Made by a program: the position numbers and the translations under genes | In this document: positions 23,259 through 36,384 of the stretch, one piece after another | How the letters are laid out: the number at the start of each line of letters is the position of its first letter | Numbering within the stretch: the stretch's first letter is position 1 | The notes under the pieces: model-generated | What the model was told of the DNA's origin: nothing | The model's input: the letters and a program-made list of their open reading frames with translations, nothing else | Databases searched by the model: none | Source: Linum tenue | Taxonomy: Eukaryota; Streptophyta; Magnoliopsida; Malpighiales; Linaceae | Assembly (NCBI GenBank): GCA_946122785.1 | Contig: CAMGYJ010000004.1 | Coordinates: 11,554,150 to 11,618,149 of the forward strand | DNA length: 64,000 nucleotides | Direction: 5' to 3'

Positions 23259-24057
23259 TGTAGAATGGAGAGTGGGGTAAAAGAAGGATTTGGAACTTAC
23301 TCACTTGCACTTGAGGAGTGTGAGAGCCAGTAATGAATAGTAAATCGCATGTTAGGCTTTTATATATTAATAATTAATTTGTGATAACTCAAGTTCTCAT
23401 TATTGTTGTCAATTTGTGATGATATTTGAATAAAAATATTGGAGTGACAAATTATATTATCATTAATTTATACTATAGCTTTAATGTACAATTGTCACAA
23501 GTATTATCATATATGAAAAAATTATTCGTCACAATAATTTGTTCGACAAATTTTTTTGTCAGCAATGCAATGTTGCAACTGTACACCAATAATTTGTTAA
23601 AAAAACAAAATTTTGTGATAAGAACACCACCACAAAAATTGCATTTTCTCACAAAAGTATTGTTGGATATGTGGTTCATTTGTAACAACTTAAATTGGTC
23701 ACAGTTAAAATTCATTTGGTGATGATACAAACTCGTCAAAAGTGTATAGTATTCGTTACAAGGAAAAGTTGCCACGATCAAGTACGTCTTATGTGACAAA
23801 AAATTTGGTCATGAATAGAACATATACATGTTGGTTATATTTGTAAACAAGTGTTGCCTAAAATAGTGTTGCATATGGGGTATACATATGCAACACTCTT
23901 ATTTTTTGTTGCAAAAGGTGAAAAGTGCTATTTATTACTTTAGGTAACACCACCTATAGGTGACACTACAATAAGTGTTGCATATCGCATATACAACACT
24001 TTCGACACTTCTTACAATACATTTCATGTGTTGGCAAATGCAACTTTTCCCGTAGTG

Positions 24058-25292
24058 TCAGCTATTTCACAATCACTCGTTTTTTCTAACTTTTTTCCAA
24101 ACTTTGCCCCTCCTTTTGTTCTTCCTTTCTTCTTCCTTGATCCCTCTCGTCCCCATGGACACCGACTCTCTGTCAAGAAGCTTGCTGCTGCGGTCAAAAC
24201 TTGTCATCGCCGTCAAAGTTGGTTGTCATTGCCGTCGTCGAAGAACTGGTTCTGGCAATTGGAAGGTGGTTCTTCCATGGAACAAATGAATCGTCCGTAG
24301 GAGACGACGAGAAGAGTGCAGAGGTTTTGGTGGGGTCAATTTTTGTCGTCGGATTCTCAGTTTTGGGTCGATTTACGTAGTTGGATTCTGGGTTCCTCAC
24401 GAGGTTGCCAAGCGGGAAATTGCAAGGTCGCTCAGAGCACCCGCCAACATCGCCTATCTTTCTCTCATGGGTTTTGATTGGATCTATACCAAACAAAATT
24501 AGTGGCCAGATTTTCAATCGGCAGCAATAGGTCTCTGGTTTGGGAGGAGATAGCACCACTATCGATGTCTGCTCTGCCCGCAATTCTCTCTCACTAGTCG
24601 ATCGCGAACCCTCATCGGACGCCGCCTCACCATCCTTGCTTCGTTGCCGATTCGCCAACCGTTAGTATCTTGGCCTTGCCAATCATCAAGACTCAACCAG
24701 CTATTGTTGTTTTCTGGTTAAAGATATCCAAAATCAACTGTTGATTGTTGGGTTTTTTTTCGAAATAGTGGAAATAGGAATGGGAAAAAGAAGACGAGAC
24801 AGATTTGTAGAAGGAGGTGGGTTAGAGATGGGTATTATTGTAACTTTAATTTTTTAATTAAAATCCTTCATCTATTCCCAAACAAGTTATTTGGCCCAAG
24901 TCTTACGTATAAAATATCTAGGTTTTTAATTGAGAGATTTTAAACCAAATCTCTCATTTACACATTCGTTAATCCAAACAACCCCATGGAGAAATTGAGA
25001 TCAACAATCTTGTTTGGCCGAACAATTCAATTGTGTTATTTGAACTAAACCCCAATACTGGTCTCAATTATCAATGAGCTCATCTTCCCTCCCTATCAAG
25101 GTTGTCAATCTGTGGGTCGACCCACTTTGAACCTGGCCTGATGAGAAAAATGGGCCGCACACACCCGCTGGGTCGACTGCTACAAGGTACCATGTTGGAG
25201 GTCAAATTGTGTCTTTTATTCTTTGGTTTGCGAAATGCGCCTATTTTCCGATTTTTATTTTCGCCTAACTCAATCTTTGGAATTATAAGTTG
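24058..25292. other. Region between CACTA and Ty3/gypsy element
   Basis: No recognisable gene. A stretch of exon-like composition (24150-24660) encodes nothing I can name. TAATCCAAACAACCCC at 24970-24985 mirrors GGGGATCGTTTGGATTA at 11245-11261, which may be the ends of an older element into which the CACTA inserted. Confidence 0.4.
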
Positions 25293-25297
25293 AACAT

Positions 25298-26077
25298 TGA
25301 TGTGACCAAAGCGCGCAGCCTTCTTTTTAGGGGTTTTCTTAATTTTCTCCAACTTGAAATGAAAGATAAAGATGGAACACGATCAAACAGATTCCAACTC
25401 GTGTGAAAGGCCAATTGGTATATGAAACCAATCAAACAATCACCCACTCGTGAATAAGGCCAATCTCTATTAGGTAGAAGCTCGCCACAACTAGACGCGT
25501 TCTCTAGTTGATAAGAGACACGTGAAACTCCTGGAGCACTCTCGACAGAAGCTTGCACAAAGAACCAGTTCGTTTGAACTTGAAACTTGAAAGTCGATTG
25601 ATAATAGGAGTTACAATGAGGAACTCGGCCTCTTATTTATAGAATAGCTAACACAAATCCAAAGCTTAAAATGAAAAACAAATCCTACGAGTAAAAGGAA
25701 AAACACAATCCTTAAAAGACAAGTAAAAGGAAAACACGATCCTTAAAAGATAAGGAAAAGACTTGGTCAACAAATCCCTAGATTCTAGCCTTGTAATCCG
25801 CCAGCCTTTTCCTTGTGTTCCCACCTTGATCCTTTTCACACTTGAGATTCCCCTTCTCTTCCTTAGTCAAATCCTCTTCTCCTTCCAAGCTCATTCTTCC
25901 TTCATGCTGGTCCACGAGTTGTAGCAATGTAATGGCCTTCCCATGATGATGATCCACGTCCATTTGAGCAAAGTGACGATCCAAATAGGCATCATACTCC
26001 TCCCTTAACCTTTTTGCTTGTAGACGTGTAATTGGCCCTTCTATGATGAAATGGACTTGGTTTTGATGACCTCATCA
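25298..26077 (-). repeat. 3' LTR of Ty3/gypsy element
   Basis: 780 bp, same sequence family as 30687-31492. It lacks a short insertion seen in the right copy near 31215-31245 and shows scattered substitutions, so the element is not very recent. The polyprotein frame enters this LTR and stops near 25778. Confidence 0.9.
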
Positions 26078-29000
26078 GTCCCTCCCTCTTGAAAAGGATT
26101 TGACCTCAAATCCGAATTGTCCTCCAAATATGGTGCAAGGTCAGAAACGTTGAAGGATGCACTTATCCCATACTCTCCTGGAAAATCTATTTTGTAGGCA
26201 TTGCTTCCAACCTTCGAAAATAACTTGAAAGGGACATTCACTTTGAGGTAACAACTTGGATCTCCTTTGATAAGGAAACCTTTCATTTCTCATGTGAACC
26301 CATACCCAATCTCCAGCTTCAAACGATCGAGGATTCCTATTATGATTGACATTCTTCATGATTTGCTTCGTCCTCCTCTCGATCTTTAGTCTGGCCTTCT
26401 CGTGGAGATTTTTCACAAATTCAGCCTTCTTTGCTCCATTCCTGTTAACTTGTTCCTTCAAAGGCAGAGGTGTCAAATCGGTGTAAGTGGATTGAACCCA
26501 TACACGAGCTCGAAAGGTGAATGCTTTGTGGTTGAATGCATTGCTCGATTGTAGGCAAACTCGACATGTGGTAGAAAGTCTTCCCAAGTTTTGATGTTGC
26601 TCTTGATCACGGCTCGTAGCATTTGGGATAGAGTACGATTGACCACTTCAGTTTGTCCATCCGTTTGAGGATGACAAGTCGTTGAAACAGAAGCTTGGTG
26701 CCGACTTTACTCCATAATGTCTTCCAAAAGTAGCTCAGAAACTTTGCATCTCGATCAGACACAATGGTACGTGGCATTCCATGCAACCTCACGATCTCCT
26801 TGAAGAACAAATCAGCCACGTTGTTTGCATCATCCGTCCTATGGCATGGAATGAAAGGTGCCATCTTCGAGAAATGATCCACTACGACGAAAATTGAATC
26901 CCTGCCTCTTCTTGTCCTCGGCAGTCCTAGCACAAAATCCATTGAAATGTCGACCAATGGTGCATAAGGAATAGGTAGTGGTGTGTACAACCCATATGGT
27001 TGCATCTTCGATTTAGCATGTTGGCCCTCTACACATTGTGCGCAGAATTTCTCCACGTCTCCTTTCATGTGAGGCCAATAGAAGTGCTCTTGCAAATAGC
27101 TTAGTGTTTTGGCTACACCAATGTGAGCCATCAATCCTCCTCCATGAGCTTCCCTTAACAATAGCTCTCGAAGTGATGTCCTAGGTATGCGCAATTGATT
27201 ACCACGAAAGAGGTAACCATCACTTCGGTAGAACTTTCCTTCTCCATGCATCTCACAAGCCTTGTAAATCTCTCCAAAGTCGAAGTTCCCTTCATAGGCA
27301 GCCTTGATTTGCTCGAATCCAAGGTACTAAGCATCCATAGTGATCAATGTATACCTCCTCGACAATGCATCAGCAACCACGTTTTCCTTGCCTTGTTTGT
27401 ACTTGATCACATAGGGAAACGACTCAATAAACTCCACCCAACGAGCATGCCACTTGTTTAACTTGTGTTGGTCCTTCAAGTACTTAAGAGACTCATGGTC
27501 AGTATGGATCACGAACTCTTTGGGCCACAAATAATGATGCCATGTCCCTAGGGCTCGAACCAATGCATAGAGCTCCTTATCGTAGGTAGGATAGTTAAGC
27601 GTAGATGCACTCAATCTCTCGCTAAAGTAAGCAATGGGCTTCTTCTCTTGCATCAATACATCCCCAATTCCCAATCCAGATGTGCCACACTCTAATTCAA
27701 AAGTCTTGTTGAAATCGGGTAGCATTAAAACATGAGCATGAGTAAGCATGTACTTGAGTTGCTCGAATGCCTTCTCTTGATCCTCTCTCCAATGAAACGT
27801 CACATTCTTCTTGATAATTGAAGTCAATGGGGCGGCAATAGTGCTGAAATTTGGAATGAAGGGTCGATAAAATCCAGCCAGCCCATGAAAACTCCTCACT
27901 TCATTCACGTTGGTAGGGGTTGGCCATGCTTGAGTCGCTTTCACCTTCTCTTCATCAACCTCAACACCATTCGCACGTGCACTTCTTAAGATTGGCATAG
28001 AGCTTCTCCTTCCTCAAAGTCTTCAACACTTCTCACAAATGATCAAGATGCTCGTCCGTACTTTTTGAATATATCAGAATATTATCAAAGTAGACGACCA
28101 CGAACTTTCCAATAAAATCTCTCAACACGTGATTTATCAACCTCATGAATGTACTTGGAGCATTTGTAAGACCGAAAGGCATCACCATCCACTCGTATAA
28201 TCTGTGCTTCGTCTTGAGCGTTGTCTTCGATTCATCTCCTTCTTTCATTCGAATCTGGTGGTAGCCGGATCTCAAATCGATCTTTGAAAATAAGCTTGAT
28301 CCATGTAGTTCATCGAGCATGTCATCCAATCGTGGTATGGGATGACGATACATGATAGTAATTTGGTTGAGTGCTCGATAATCAACACACATCCTCCACG
28401 TATGATCTTTCTTTGGCATAAGAATGACTGGAACCGCACAAGGACTCATACTCTCTCGAACATGTCCTTTATCCATAAGCGCTTCAATCTGCCTTTGTAA
28501 TTCCTTCGTTTCCTCTAGGTTCGTTCTATAGGCTTCCTTGTTTGGAATAGTAGCCCCAGAAACGAAGTCGATTTGATGTTCAATCCCACGAATTGGAGGT
28601 AAACCCTGGGGAGCTTCTTCGGGAAAGACGTCTTCAAATTCCTCTAAAACCAATCGTGCCCTAGGTGGTATATCTTGAATAAGCTCTTTATTCAGTAAGG
28701 ATTCCTTGTAGATGATCATGATCATGGAGTCACCATGATTCATAGCTTGCTTCACGTCCCCACTTCGTGATATCATCATTGATTTGTAATCTTCTCCTCC
28801 TTGCTTCTATTCCACGACAATAGATTCTTTCTCCCGATTCCTTTGGAGTTGTCGCTGATCTTCATATAATTCCTTGGGAGTCAAGGGCTTTAACACGATT
28901 TTCTTTCCATTATGTAACACTTGATACTTGTTGGAGACTCCATCGTGTTGTGCGCTTCTATCAAACTGCCAAGGCCTTCCAAGTAGGTCATGTGTAGCTT

Positions 29001-30476
29001 GCATAGGTACTACGTCGCACAGAACTTTGTCCTAATATCCTCCAATGGCGAATTTCAGAAGAGTTTGCCTCGACACTTTAATTGAACCATCCTCATTGAA
29101 CCATTGAAGCTTGTACGGTTTGGGATGCTTGATTGTGCTCAATCCCAGTTTGCTAACCGCTATGGTACTAATAGCGTTAGTGCAAATTCCGCCATCAATT
29201 ACCACGGAGAGCAGTTTCCCATACACTACACATCTCGTATTAAATAGGTTCTCCCTTTGCTCGAGGTCTTCCTTGGGTTGCATGCTTAACATTCTTCTCG
29301 TGACAAGCAAACTTCCAGGAGGGGGTTCCATTTCGATTGATTCATCAACTTCAGACTCTGATAGCTTACTCGCGTGCTCCTCTTCTTCGGAATCCGAGAC
29401 ATATTCACCATTCTCTAGCAGGACTAGAGCTCTTCGTTTAGGGCATTGGTTGGCCATATGCCATCTTCCATGACATTTGAAGCATTGATTGCCTCCACTA
29501 GAGCCTGTGGGCTTGTCTCTTGGTGCTTCAACCTTGGCTGCCTATTTTGATGCTTCTGGCTTCGTTATGGTTGGCCTAGGGTTTGAATTTGAAGGTGTTC
29601 CTAGCCTTGGTTACTACATTGTTGTTTTTCCACTTTGGATGCTAATGCAACCAAATCGTATAGATCCGCATAGGGATGAAGTTCCACCACATTTCTAATT
29701 TCCCGATTAAGCCCATATAAGAATCGTGTAATGGTAGCATCACGATCTTCCTCCAAATCTTCTCGAATCATCAGCTTCTCCATCTCGCGGTAATAATCCT
29801 CTACACTCTTGGTACCTTGGCGCAGAAGTTGTAGGGGTTGACGCATCTCCCTACGATGAGAACTAGGAACAAATCGATCACGCATAACAGTTCTCATCTC
29901 TACACACATCTCAATAGGCGGCTGCCTATTCTTCCTCCTCCTCATGCTTACTTGATCCCACCACACAATGGCATAATCCGTAAACTCGAGTGCTGCCACT
30001 TGTACTTTCTTCCTCTCGTAATAGTTGTTGTAGTCGAAGAACAATTGCATCTTCTGTTCCCAATCTAGGTAAGCCTTGGGATTAGTAGAACCTCTGAACA
30101 ATGGTATATTGACCTTAATATTTCTCAAATCATCATCTTCATCTCGAGGGTAACCCTCGTCATCCTCATATTCGACCTCTTCATCACGAGCTTGGCCTCT
30201 TCTTGCATGTAATCCACCCATTGGTCGATGTTGCCTAGCATGTTCGAACAAGGGTCTTTGTACCACCCTTCTCTCTCCACGCTCTTCTTCTTCCCTCCTA
30301 GCCCTTTCAGCAGCAACATTAGGCTTAGGGTTTGGTGGTGCTTGCATCCGTGTTTCCCAAGCTTCCAATATTGCGTTTTGAGCTTGTAGCACTGCTTAAA
30401 TCTCCATCTGGCTGGTGGTATATGCTAGAAGTAACGCTTGGATTTGATCATTCAATGCCTTGATCTCGTCTCCCAT
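26041..30476 (-). pseudogene. Gag-pol polyprotein of Ty3/gypsy element, broken
   Basis: The Gag start is at 30474-30476 (MGDEIKALNDQ), with a TAA about 27 codons in. Gag continues (YLDWEQKMQLFFDYNNY) to a CCHC knuckle CFKCHGRWHMANQC near 29490. The protease has IDGGICTNAIS. The reverse transcriptase spans about 28033-28700 and ends YFDNILIYS, where the family has YFDD, so a catalytic aspartate is lost. RNase H (27600-27800) is followed by integrase at 26600-27250, with its HHCC segment, [10 protein letters not shown] and SDRDAKF. The C-terminal part runs to 26041 and beyond into the LTR. Several frame breaks separate these blocks, so no full polyprotein can be made. Confidence 0.9.
26078..26095 (-). 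other. Polypurine tract next to 3' LTR
   Basis: On the minus strand CAAGAGGGAGGGAC abuts the 3' LTR (TGATGAGG). This is the expected position for plus-strand priming. Confidence 0.7.
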
Positions 30477-30670
30477 ATTTGCGGCACAAATTACTCCAAG
30501 ATAGCTCGCAAGAACCCTCCAAGAATTCGTAAAGATTTTCTCGCAAAAAACTTCAAGAAAGTAAAGACTCCTCCAAGATCCTTCACGATCACGTCAAAAC
30601 CTTCAAGAAACCTTCAAGAACACAAAAAGATTGCCAAAGAACCTTCTTCTTTTCTCTTGCATTTGAACCA

Positions 30671-30684
30671 GGATCTTGATACCA
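30671..30684 (-). other. Primer-binding site (tRNA-iMet type)
   Basis: On the minus strand TGGTATCAAGATCC lies two bases from the 5' LTR edge. The first eight bases match the usual TGGTATCA of initiator-methionine primer sites. Confidence 0.7.
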
Positions 30685-30686
30685 CT

Positions 30687-31492
30687 TGATGTGACCAAAG
30701 TACGCAGCCTTCCTCATTTTTAGGGGTTTTCTTGATTTTCTCCAACTCGAAATAAAAGATAAAGATGGAACATGATCAAACAGATTCCAACTGGTGTGAA
30801 AGGCCAATTGTTATATGAAACCAATCAAACAATCACCCACTCATGAATAAGGCCAATCGCTATTGGGTAGAAGCTCGCCACAACTAGGCGCGTTCACTAG
30901 TTGATAAGAGACACGTGAAAATCCCGGAGCACTCTCGACAGAAGCTTGCACAAAGAACCAGTTCGTTTAAACTTGAAACTTGAAAGTTGATTGATAATAG
31001 AATGAGTTACAATGAGAAATTCGGCCTCTTATTTATAGACTAGCTAACACAAATTCAAAGCTTAAAATGAAAAACAAATCCTACATGTAAAAGGAAAAAC
31101 ACAATCCTTAAAAGACAAGTAAAAGGAAAACACGATCCTTAAAAGATAAGGAAAAGACTTGGTCAACAACTCCCTAGATTCTAGCCTTGTAATCCGCCAG
31201 CCTTTTCCTTGTGTTCCCACCTTTGATTCTTTTCCCACCTTGATCCTTTTCACACTTGAGACTCCCATTCTCTTCCTTAGCTGAATCCTCTTCTCCTTCC
31301 AAGCCCATTCTTCCTTCATGCCAGTCCACGAGTTGTAGCAATGTAATGACCTTCCCATGATGATGATCCACGTCCATTTGAGTAAAGTGACAATCCAAAT
31401 AGGCAGCAAACCCCTCCCTTAACCTTTTTGCTTGTAGACGTGTAATTGGCCCTTCTTGTGACGAAATGGACTTGGTTTTGATGACCTCATCA
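30687..31492 (-). repeat. 5' LTR of Ty3/gypsy element
   Basis: 806 bp with TG/CA ends, adjacent to the primer site on the left and the AACAT duplication on the right. An exact-length descendant lies at 36385-37190 because of the later tandem duplication. Confidence 0.9.
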
Positions 31493-31497
31493 AACAT

Positions 31498-31993
31498 TTA
31501 AATATTGATGTTATATAAGTGTGTGAATTTTCACTATATGTTGGATCTAAGTACGACATGTTATTTTGGTGTAATATTAAATGTTATAACTCATATTTTA
31601 AATGAGATTTGATATAATTTATCAGGATAAGTACAATATAATGACTCTTTCCATTTTTCCGGGCCAAACTGGGCTGATACGGTTGACCCATTAACCCTTG
31701 ACCCACTAGCTCGACCATACCTCCAAGTCTGGAAAAATTATTAGCATACGACTCAGGACCTCAACAGACTTTGCTCAATCAACATGATCTAGGTCAAATA
31801 TTATTAATGTGAACTTAAGACAAATTATAAATTACTGCACATGTATTTTTTCGAGTGAAATTATTGATTCCTCTTATTAAATTGTTACTTATCACAATGA
31901 ATAAGAAGTTTTTAAAAGAAATAACTATTATTGCTTGCTGAGGTTTGTATTCTGACCTTTTGCGACCGTAATGAAAGTGCATGGCATTTAGGG
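31498..31993. other. AT-rich spacer between retroelement and MULE (copy A)
   Basis: No gene. It is repeated as 37196-37691 in unit B. It ends with CATTTAGGG, the likely MULE target duplication. Confidence 0.6.
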
Positions 31994-33678
31994 GGGAAAA
32001 TCTCAATATACACCAGTAATTAAAAAAAATTCCCAAAATACATTAGTTATAAAAAAATTTCCCAATCTACACATGTTTCACATTCATCGCCTTTGTCTAA
32101 GGCAGTGAATGTGATCACCGTGTTACACAAACACCTTGTAAAAAAAAAGTGTTAGACAAACACGGTGAATAAGTCACCGCGCTTAACAAAAACGATGAAG
32201 GAATCACCGTTTTTATCAAAAGTGGTGAAAGGTTCACCGTGTTTTACTTAAACGGCGAAACATTCACCGTTTTTGTGCAAAGCGGGAACACCTTTACCGC
32301 TGTAGTTTAGGGAGGTGATAGTTGCCCACGTTTCGCACCCCTGATAGGTGAGAGTTAGGTCACAACCACCTAACGTTCACCGCCTTAGGGCAAGACGGTG
32401 ATTGTCTTCACCACTGCTGACAAACACGATGAATGTTGGCCGATTTTCATATAAATATCTCCCTCCAGCAGTTGGAAAAATGTAAGCTCTCCTCCCTCTT
32501 CAAATTTCAGCAAAAAAACTAAGCAAAATACACGAAAGCTATTTTTCGGTATGATTTAATTTTGTATTGTTATATAATGATGCTTGTAGTAGTTATATTT
32601 ATGTAAGGAATTACTTATCGTAGCAAATATGTTATGTTAGTTGGGAATTTATGTTGTTGTTAGTTATGAGATGGAGTAATATTAGTCGTACAATATGGTT
32701 TTGGTTAATTTTATTGGAATTAAGCTAATAGTTACTTATTGTAAATTTTAGATATGAGTAAATTCAAGAAGTTTCAGCTTATTATTCGGTGGAATGAAAG
32801 GGTGACAAACTCTAACATTGGGATTGATTATGAGGACGGTGAATCCACTATGTTGAAAATTGAGTAGCGATTCACGTGGCGAGAACTCTGTGACATTTGT
32901 GCAGACAGGATTTGTACGAGCGGACAAATGAGAGTTGGTAAAATTACTTACCGGTATCCAGACATGAGTTGGCTGGGTTGTGTACCAAGAAGTTGTCATA
33001 AAAGATGATGACATGGTTACGATGATGTTACAGTTCCTAGGCGATAACGGGATGCGGCTTGCAAAGGGTATGTTGAGACCGAGGTGGTCGGTGAAACTCA
33101 TTCTCACCAGTATTCTTATGATGATGGTTTTGCAGGAGGGTACGAATGGGGTGGTAGTTCAAGCAACTACGAAGGAGGTGGTTATATAGGAGGTTACGGA
33201 TTGGGTGGTAGTTCAAGCAACTACGGAGGAGGTACTGGTGCGGGATGGGTGTCATCGGAAGAATACCCGCAACGTGATAAACCTGCCCCATTTGTTGAGG
33301 CCGGTGAGGTTCAATTGCCTGCCTGGGGCCCAGAGTGGGCTGTAATCGAGAATACCATTCGATCTGGGCGTACTTTACATGAGCGAGAAGACGATGTTGG
33401 TGATGCTGGTCATGTTGATCCTTCAGGCCTGAGCTATCCATTCGACTCGAGCGACGATGATACTGAAGAAGATTTGAGATCAGTGAGCGAAGAGGAAGAT
33501 ACTGGCGATACCGATGACGAGGTGGCATTTCATGAGCCACCGATGCCATACTACACACAGGTTCCAACTCAATTTTTACACGGTCAGAATAATGCCATAG
33601 ACGTTGTCCCTATGCCAGTGTATAATCCGACGACCAATTTGGAGGTGGGTATGGCGTTCACATCGAAGGACGCTGTGC
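31994..33678 (+). mobile_element. Truncated MULE left end (duplication copy A)
   Basis: This carries the same terminal and subterminal DNA as 37692-39376: the GGGAAAATCTCAATATAC end, then many CGGTGAA / TTCACCG words, then the start of the transposase gene. It is cut at 33678, where retroelement DNA begins. Confidence 0.9.
32754..33678 (+). pseudogene. MULE transposase N-terminal fragment (copy A)
   Basis: It starts MSKFKKFQLIIRWNERVT at 32754, has a TAG after MLKIE, then frameshifts, then a Gly/Ser-rich and acidic linker (GGSSSNYEGG, SSDDDTEEDL) and VYNPTTNLEVGMAFTSKDAVH. At 33678 the reading frame enters antisense retroelement DNA and stops within a few codons. No catalytic domain remains. 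Confidence 0.85.
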
Positions 33679-33730
33679 ACTTCTTAAGATTGGCATAGAG
33701 CTTCTCCTTCCTCAAAGTCTTCAACACTTC

Positions 33731-36174
33731 TCACAAATGATCAAGATGCTCGTCCGTACTTTTTGAATATATCAGAATATTATCGAAGTAGACGACCACG
33801 AACTTTCCAATAAAATCTCTCAACACGTGATTTATCAACCTCATGAATGTACTTGGAGCATTTGTAAGACTGAAAGGCATCACCATCCACTCGTATAATC
33901 TGTGCTTCGTCTTGAGCGTTGTCTTCGATTCATCTCCTTCTTTCATTCGAATCTGGTGGTAGCCGGATCTCAAATCGATCTTTGAAAATAAGCTTGATCC
34001 ATGTAGTTCATCGAGCATGTCATCCAATCGTGGTATGGGATGACGATACATGATAGTAATTTGGTTGACTGCTCGATAATCAACACACATCCTCCACGTA
34101 TGATCTTTCTTTGGCACAAGAATGACTGGAACCGCACAAGGACTCATACTCTCTCGAACATGTCCTTTATCCATAAGCGCTTCAATCTGCCTTTGTAATT
34201 CCTTCGTTTCCTCTGGGTTCGTTCTATAGGCTTCCTTGTTTGGAATAGTAGCCCCAGAAACGAAGTCGATTTGATGTTCAATCCCACGAATTGGAGGTAA
34301 ACCCTGGGGAGCTTCTTCGGGAAAGACGTCTTCAAATTCCTCTAAAACCAATCGTGCCCTAGGTGGTATATCTTGAATAAGCTCTTTATTCAGTAAGGAT
34401 TCCTTGTAGATGATCATGATCATGGAGTCACCATGATTCATAGCTTGCTTCACGTCCCCACTTCGTGATATCATCATTGATTTGTAATCTTCTCCTCCTT
34501 GCTTCTGTTCCACGACAATAGATTCTTTCTCCCGATTCCTTTGGAGTTGTCGCTGATCTTCATATACTTCCTTGGGAGTCAAGGGCTTTAACACGATTTT
34601 CTTTCCATTATGTAACACTTGATACTTGTTGGAGACTCCATCGTGTTGTGCGCTTCTATCAAACTGCCAAGGCCTTCCAAGTAGGTCATGTGTAGCTTGC
34701 ATAGGTACTACGTCGCACAGAACTTTGTCCTAATATCCTCCAATGGCGAATTTCAGAAGAGTTTGCCTCGACACTTTAATTGAACCATCCTCATTGAACC
34801 ATTGAAGCTTGTACGGTTTGGGATGCTTGATTGTGCTCAATCCCAGTTTGCTAACCGCTATGGTACTAATAGCGTTAGTGCAAATTCCGCCATCAATTAC
34901 CACGGAGAGCAGTTTCCCATACACTACACATCTCGTATTAAATAGGTTCTCCCTTTGCTCGAGGTCTTCCTTGGGTTGCATGCTTAACATTCTTCTCGTG
35001 ACAAGCAAACTTCCAAGAGGGGGTTCCATTTCGATTGATTCATCAACTTCAGACTCTGATAGCTTCCTCGCGTGCTCCTCTTCTTCGGAATCCGAGACAA
35101 ATTCAACATTCTCTAGCAGGACTAGAGCTCTTCGTTTAGGGCATTGGTTGGCCATATGCCATCTTCCATGACATTTGAAGCATTGATTGCCTCCACTAGA
35201 GCCTGTGGGCTTGTCTCTTGGTGCTTCAACCTTGGCTGCCTATTTTGATGCTTCTGGCTTCGTTATGGTTGGCCTAGGGTTTGAATTTGAAGGTGTTCCT
35301 GGCCTTGGTTACTACATTGTTGTTTTTCCACTTTGGATGCTAATGCAACCAAATCCTATAGATCCGCATAGGGATGAAGTTCCACCACATTTCTAATTTC
35401 CCGATTAAGCCCATATAAGAATCGTGTAATGGTAGCATCACGATCTTCCTCCAAATCTTCTCGAATCATCAGCTTCTCCATCTCGCGGTAATAATCCTCT
35501 ACACTCTTGGTACCTTGGCGCAGAAGTTGTAGGGGTTGACGCATCTCCCTACGATGAGAACTAGGAACAAATCGATCACGCATAACAGTTCTCATCTCTA
35601 CACACATCTCAATAGGCGGCTGCCTATTCTTCCTCCTCCTCATGCTTACTTGATCCCACCACACAATGGCATAATCCGTAAACTCGAGTGCTGCCACTTG
35701 TACTTTCTTCCTCTCGTAATAGTTGTTGTAGTCGAAGAACAATTGCATCTTCTGTTCCCAATCTAGGTAAGCCTTGGGATTAGTAGAACCTCTGAACAAT
35801 GGTATATTGACCTTAATATTTCTCAAATCATCATCTTCATCTCGAGGGTAACCCTCGTCATCCTCATATTCGACCTCTTCATCACGAGCTTGGCCTCTTC
35901 TTGCATGTAATCCACCCATTGGTCGATGTTGCCTAGCATGTTCGAACAAGGGTCTTTGTACCACCCTTCTCTCTCCACGCTCTTCTTCTTCCCTCCTAGC
36001 CCTTTCAGCAGCAACATTAGGCTTAGGGTTTGGTGGTGCTTGCATCCGTGTTTCCCAAGCTTCCAATATTGCGTTTTGAGCTTGTAGCACTGCTTAAATC
36101 TCCATCTGGCTGGTGGTATATGCTAGAAGTAACGCTTGGATTTGATCATTCAATGCCTTGATCTCGTCTCCCAT
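33731..36174 (-). pseudogene. Gag-protease-RT part of duplicated Ty3/gypsy copy
   Basis: Gag starts at 36172-36174 with the same early TAA as the parent. The protease-RT frame is longer here than in the parent (33731-34702 open, 323 residues) because a stop seen near 28807 in unit A is a glutamine codon here. RT again ends YFDNILIYS, so the aspartate loss predates the duplication. Confidence 0.88.
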
Positions 36175-36384
36175 ATTTGCGGCACTAATTACTCCAAGAT
36201 AGCTCGCAAGAACCCTCCAAGAATTCGTAAAGATTTTCTCGCAAAAACCTTCAAGAAAGTAAAGACTCCTCCAAGATCCTTCACGATCACGTCAAAACCT
36301 TCAAGAAACCTTCAAGAACACAAAATGATTGCCAAAGAACCTTCTTCTTTTCTCTTGCATTTGAACCAGGATCTTGATACCACT

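Larger units (their letters stand above)
11417..24057. mobile_element. CACTA (En/Spm) element, 12.6 kb, non-autonomous
   Basis: The left terminus CACTACAGGAAAAG (11417) is mirrored at the right as the inverse of CACTACGGGAAAAG (ending 24057). The element is flanked by a perfect 3-bp duplication TCA (11414-11416 and 24058-24060), as expected for CACTA. Subterminal DNA on both sides carries repeated TGTTGCATAT / GCAACACT-type words. No TNP2-like transposase is recognisable. Much of the length comes from nested insertions, including a Helitron, a hAT and other Helitron-like termini. Confidence 0.88.
25298..31492 (-). mobile_element. Ty3/gypsy chromovirus-like LTR retrotransposon, full length
   Basis: Two LTRs (25298-26077 and 30687-31492) begin and end TG/CA. 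The element is flanked by a perfect 5-bp duplication AACAT (25293-25297 and 31493-31497). Minus-strand order is 5' LTR, primer site, gag, zinc knuckle, protease, reverse transcriptase, RNase H, integrase, purine tract, 3' LTR. Integrase after RT/RNase H defines Ty3/gypsy. The long C-terminal tail (FNVSDLAPYLEDN... with the frame entering the 3' LTR) suggests a CRM-like chromovirus; the clade is an inference. Confidence 0.93.

Noticed and set aside
33084..33698. Gly-rich and acidic plus-strand frame as an independent host gene
   Set aside because: It is the linker region of the MULE transposase, duplicated at 38783 and cut by the tandem duplication junction.
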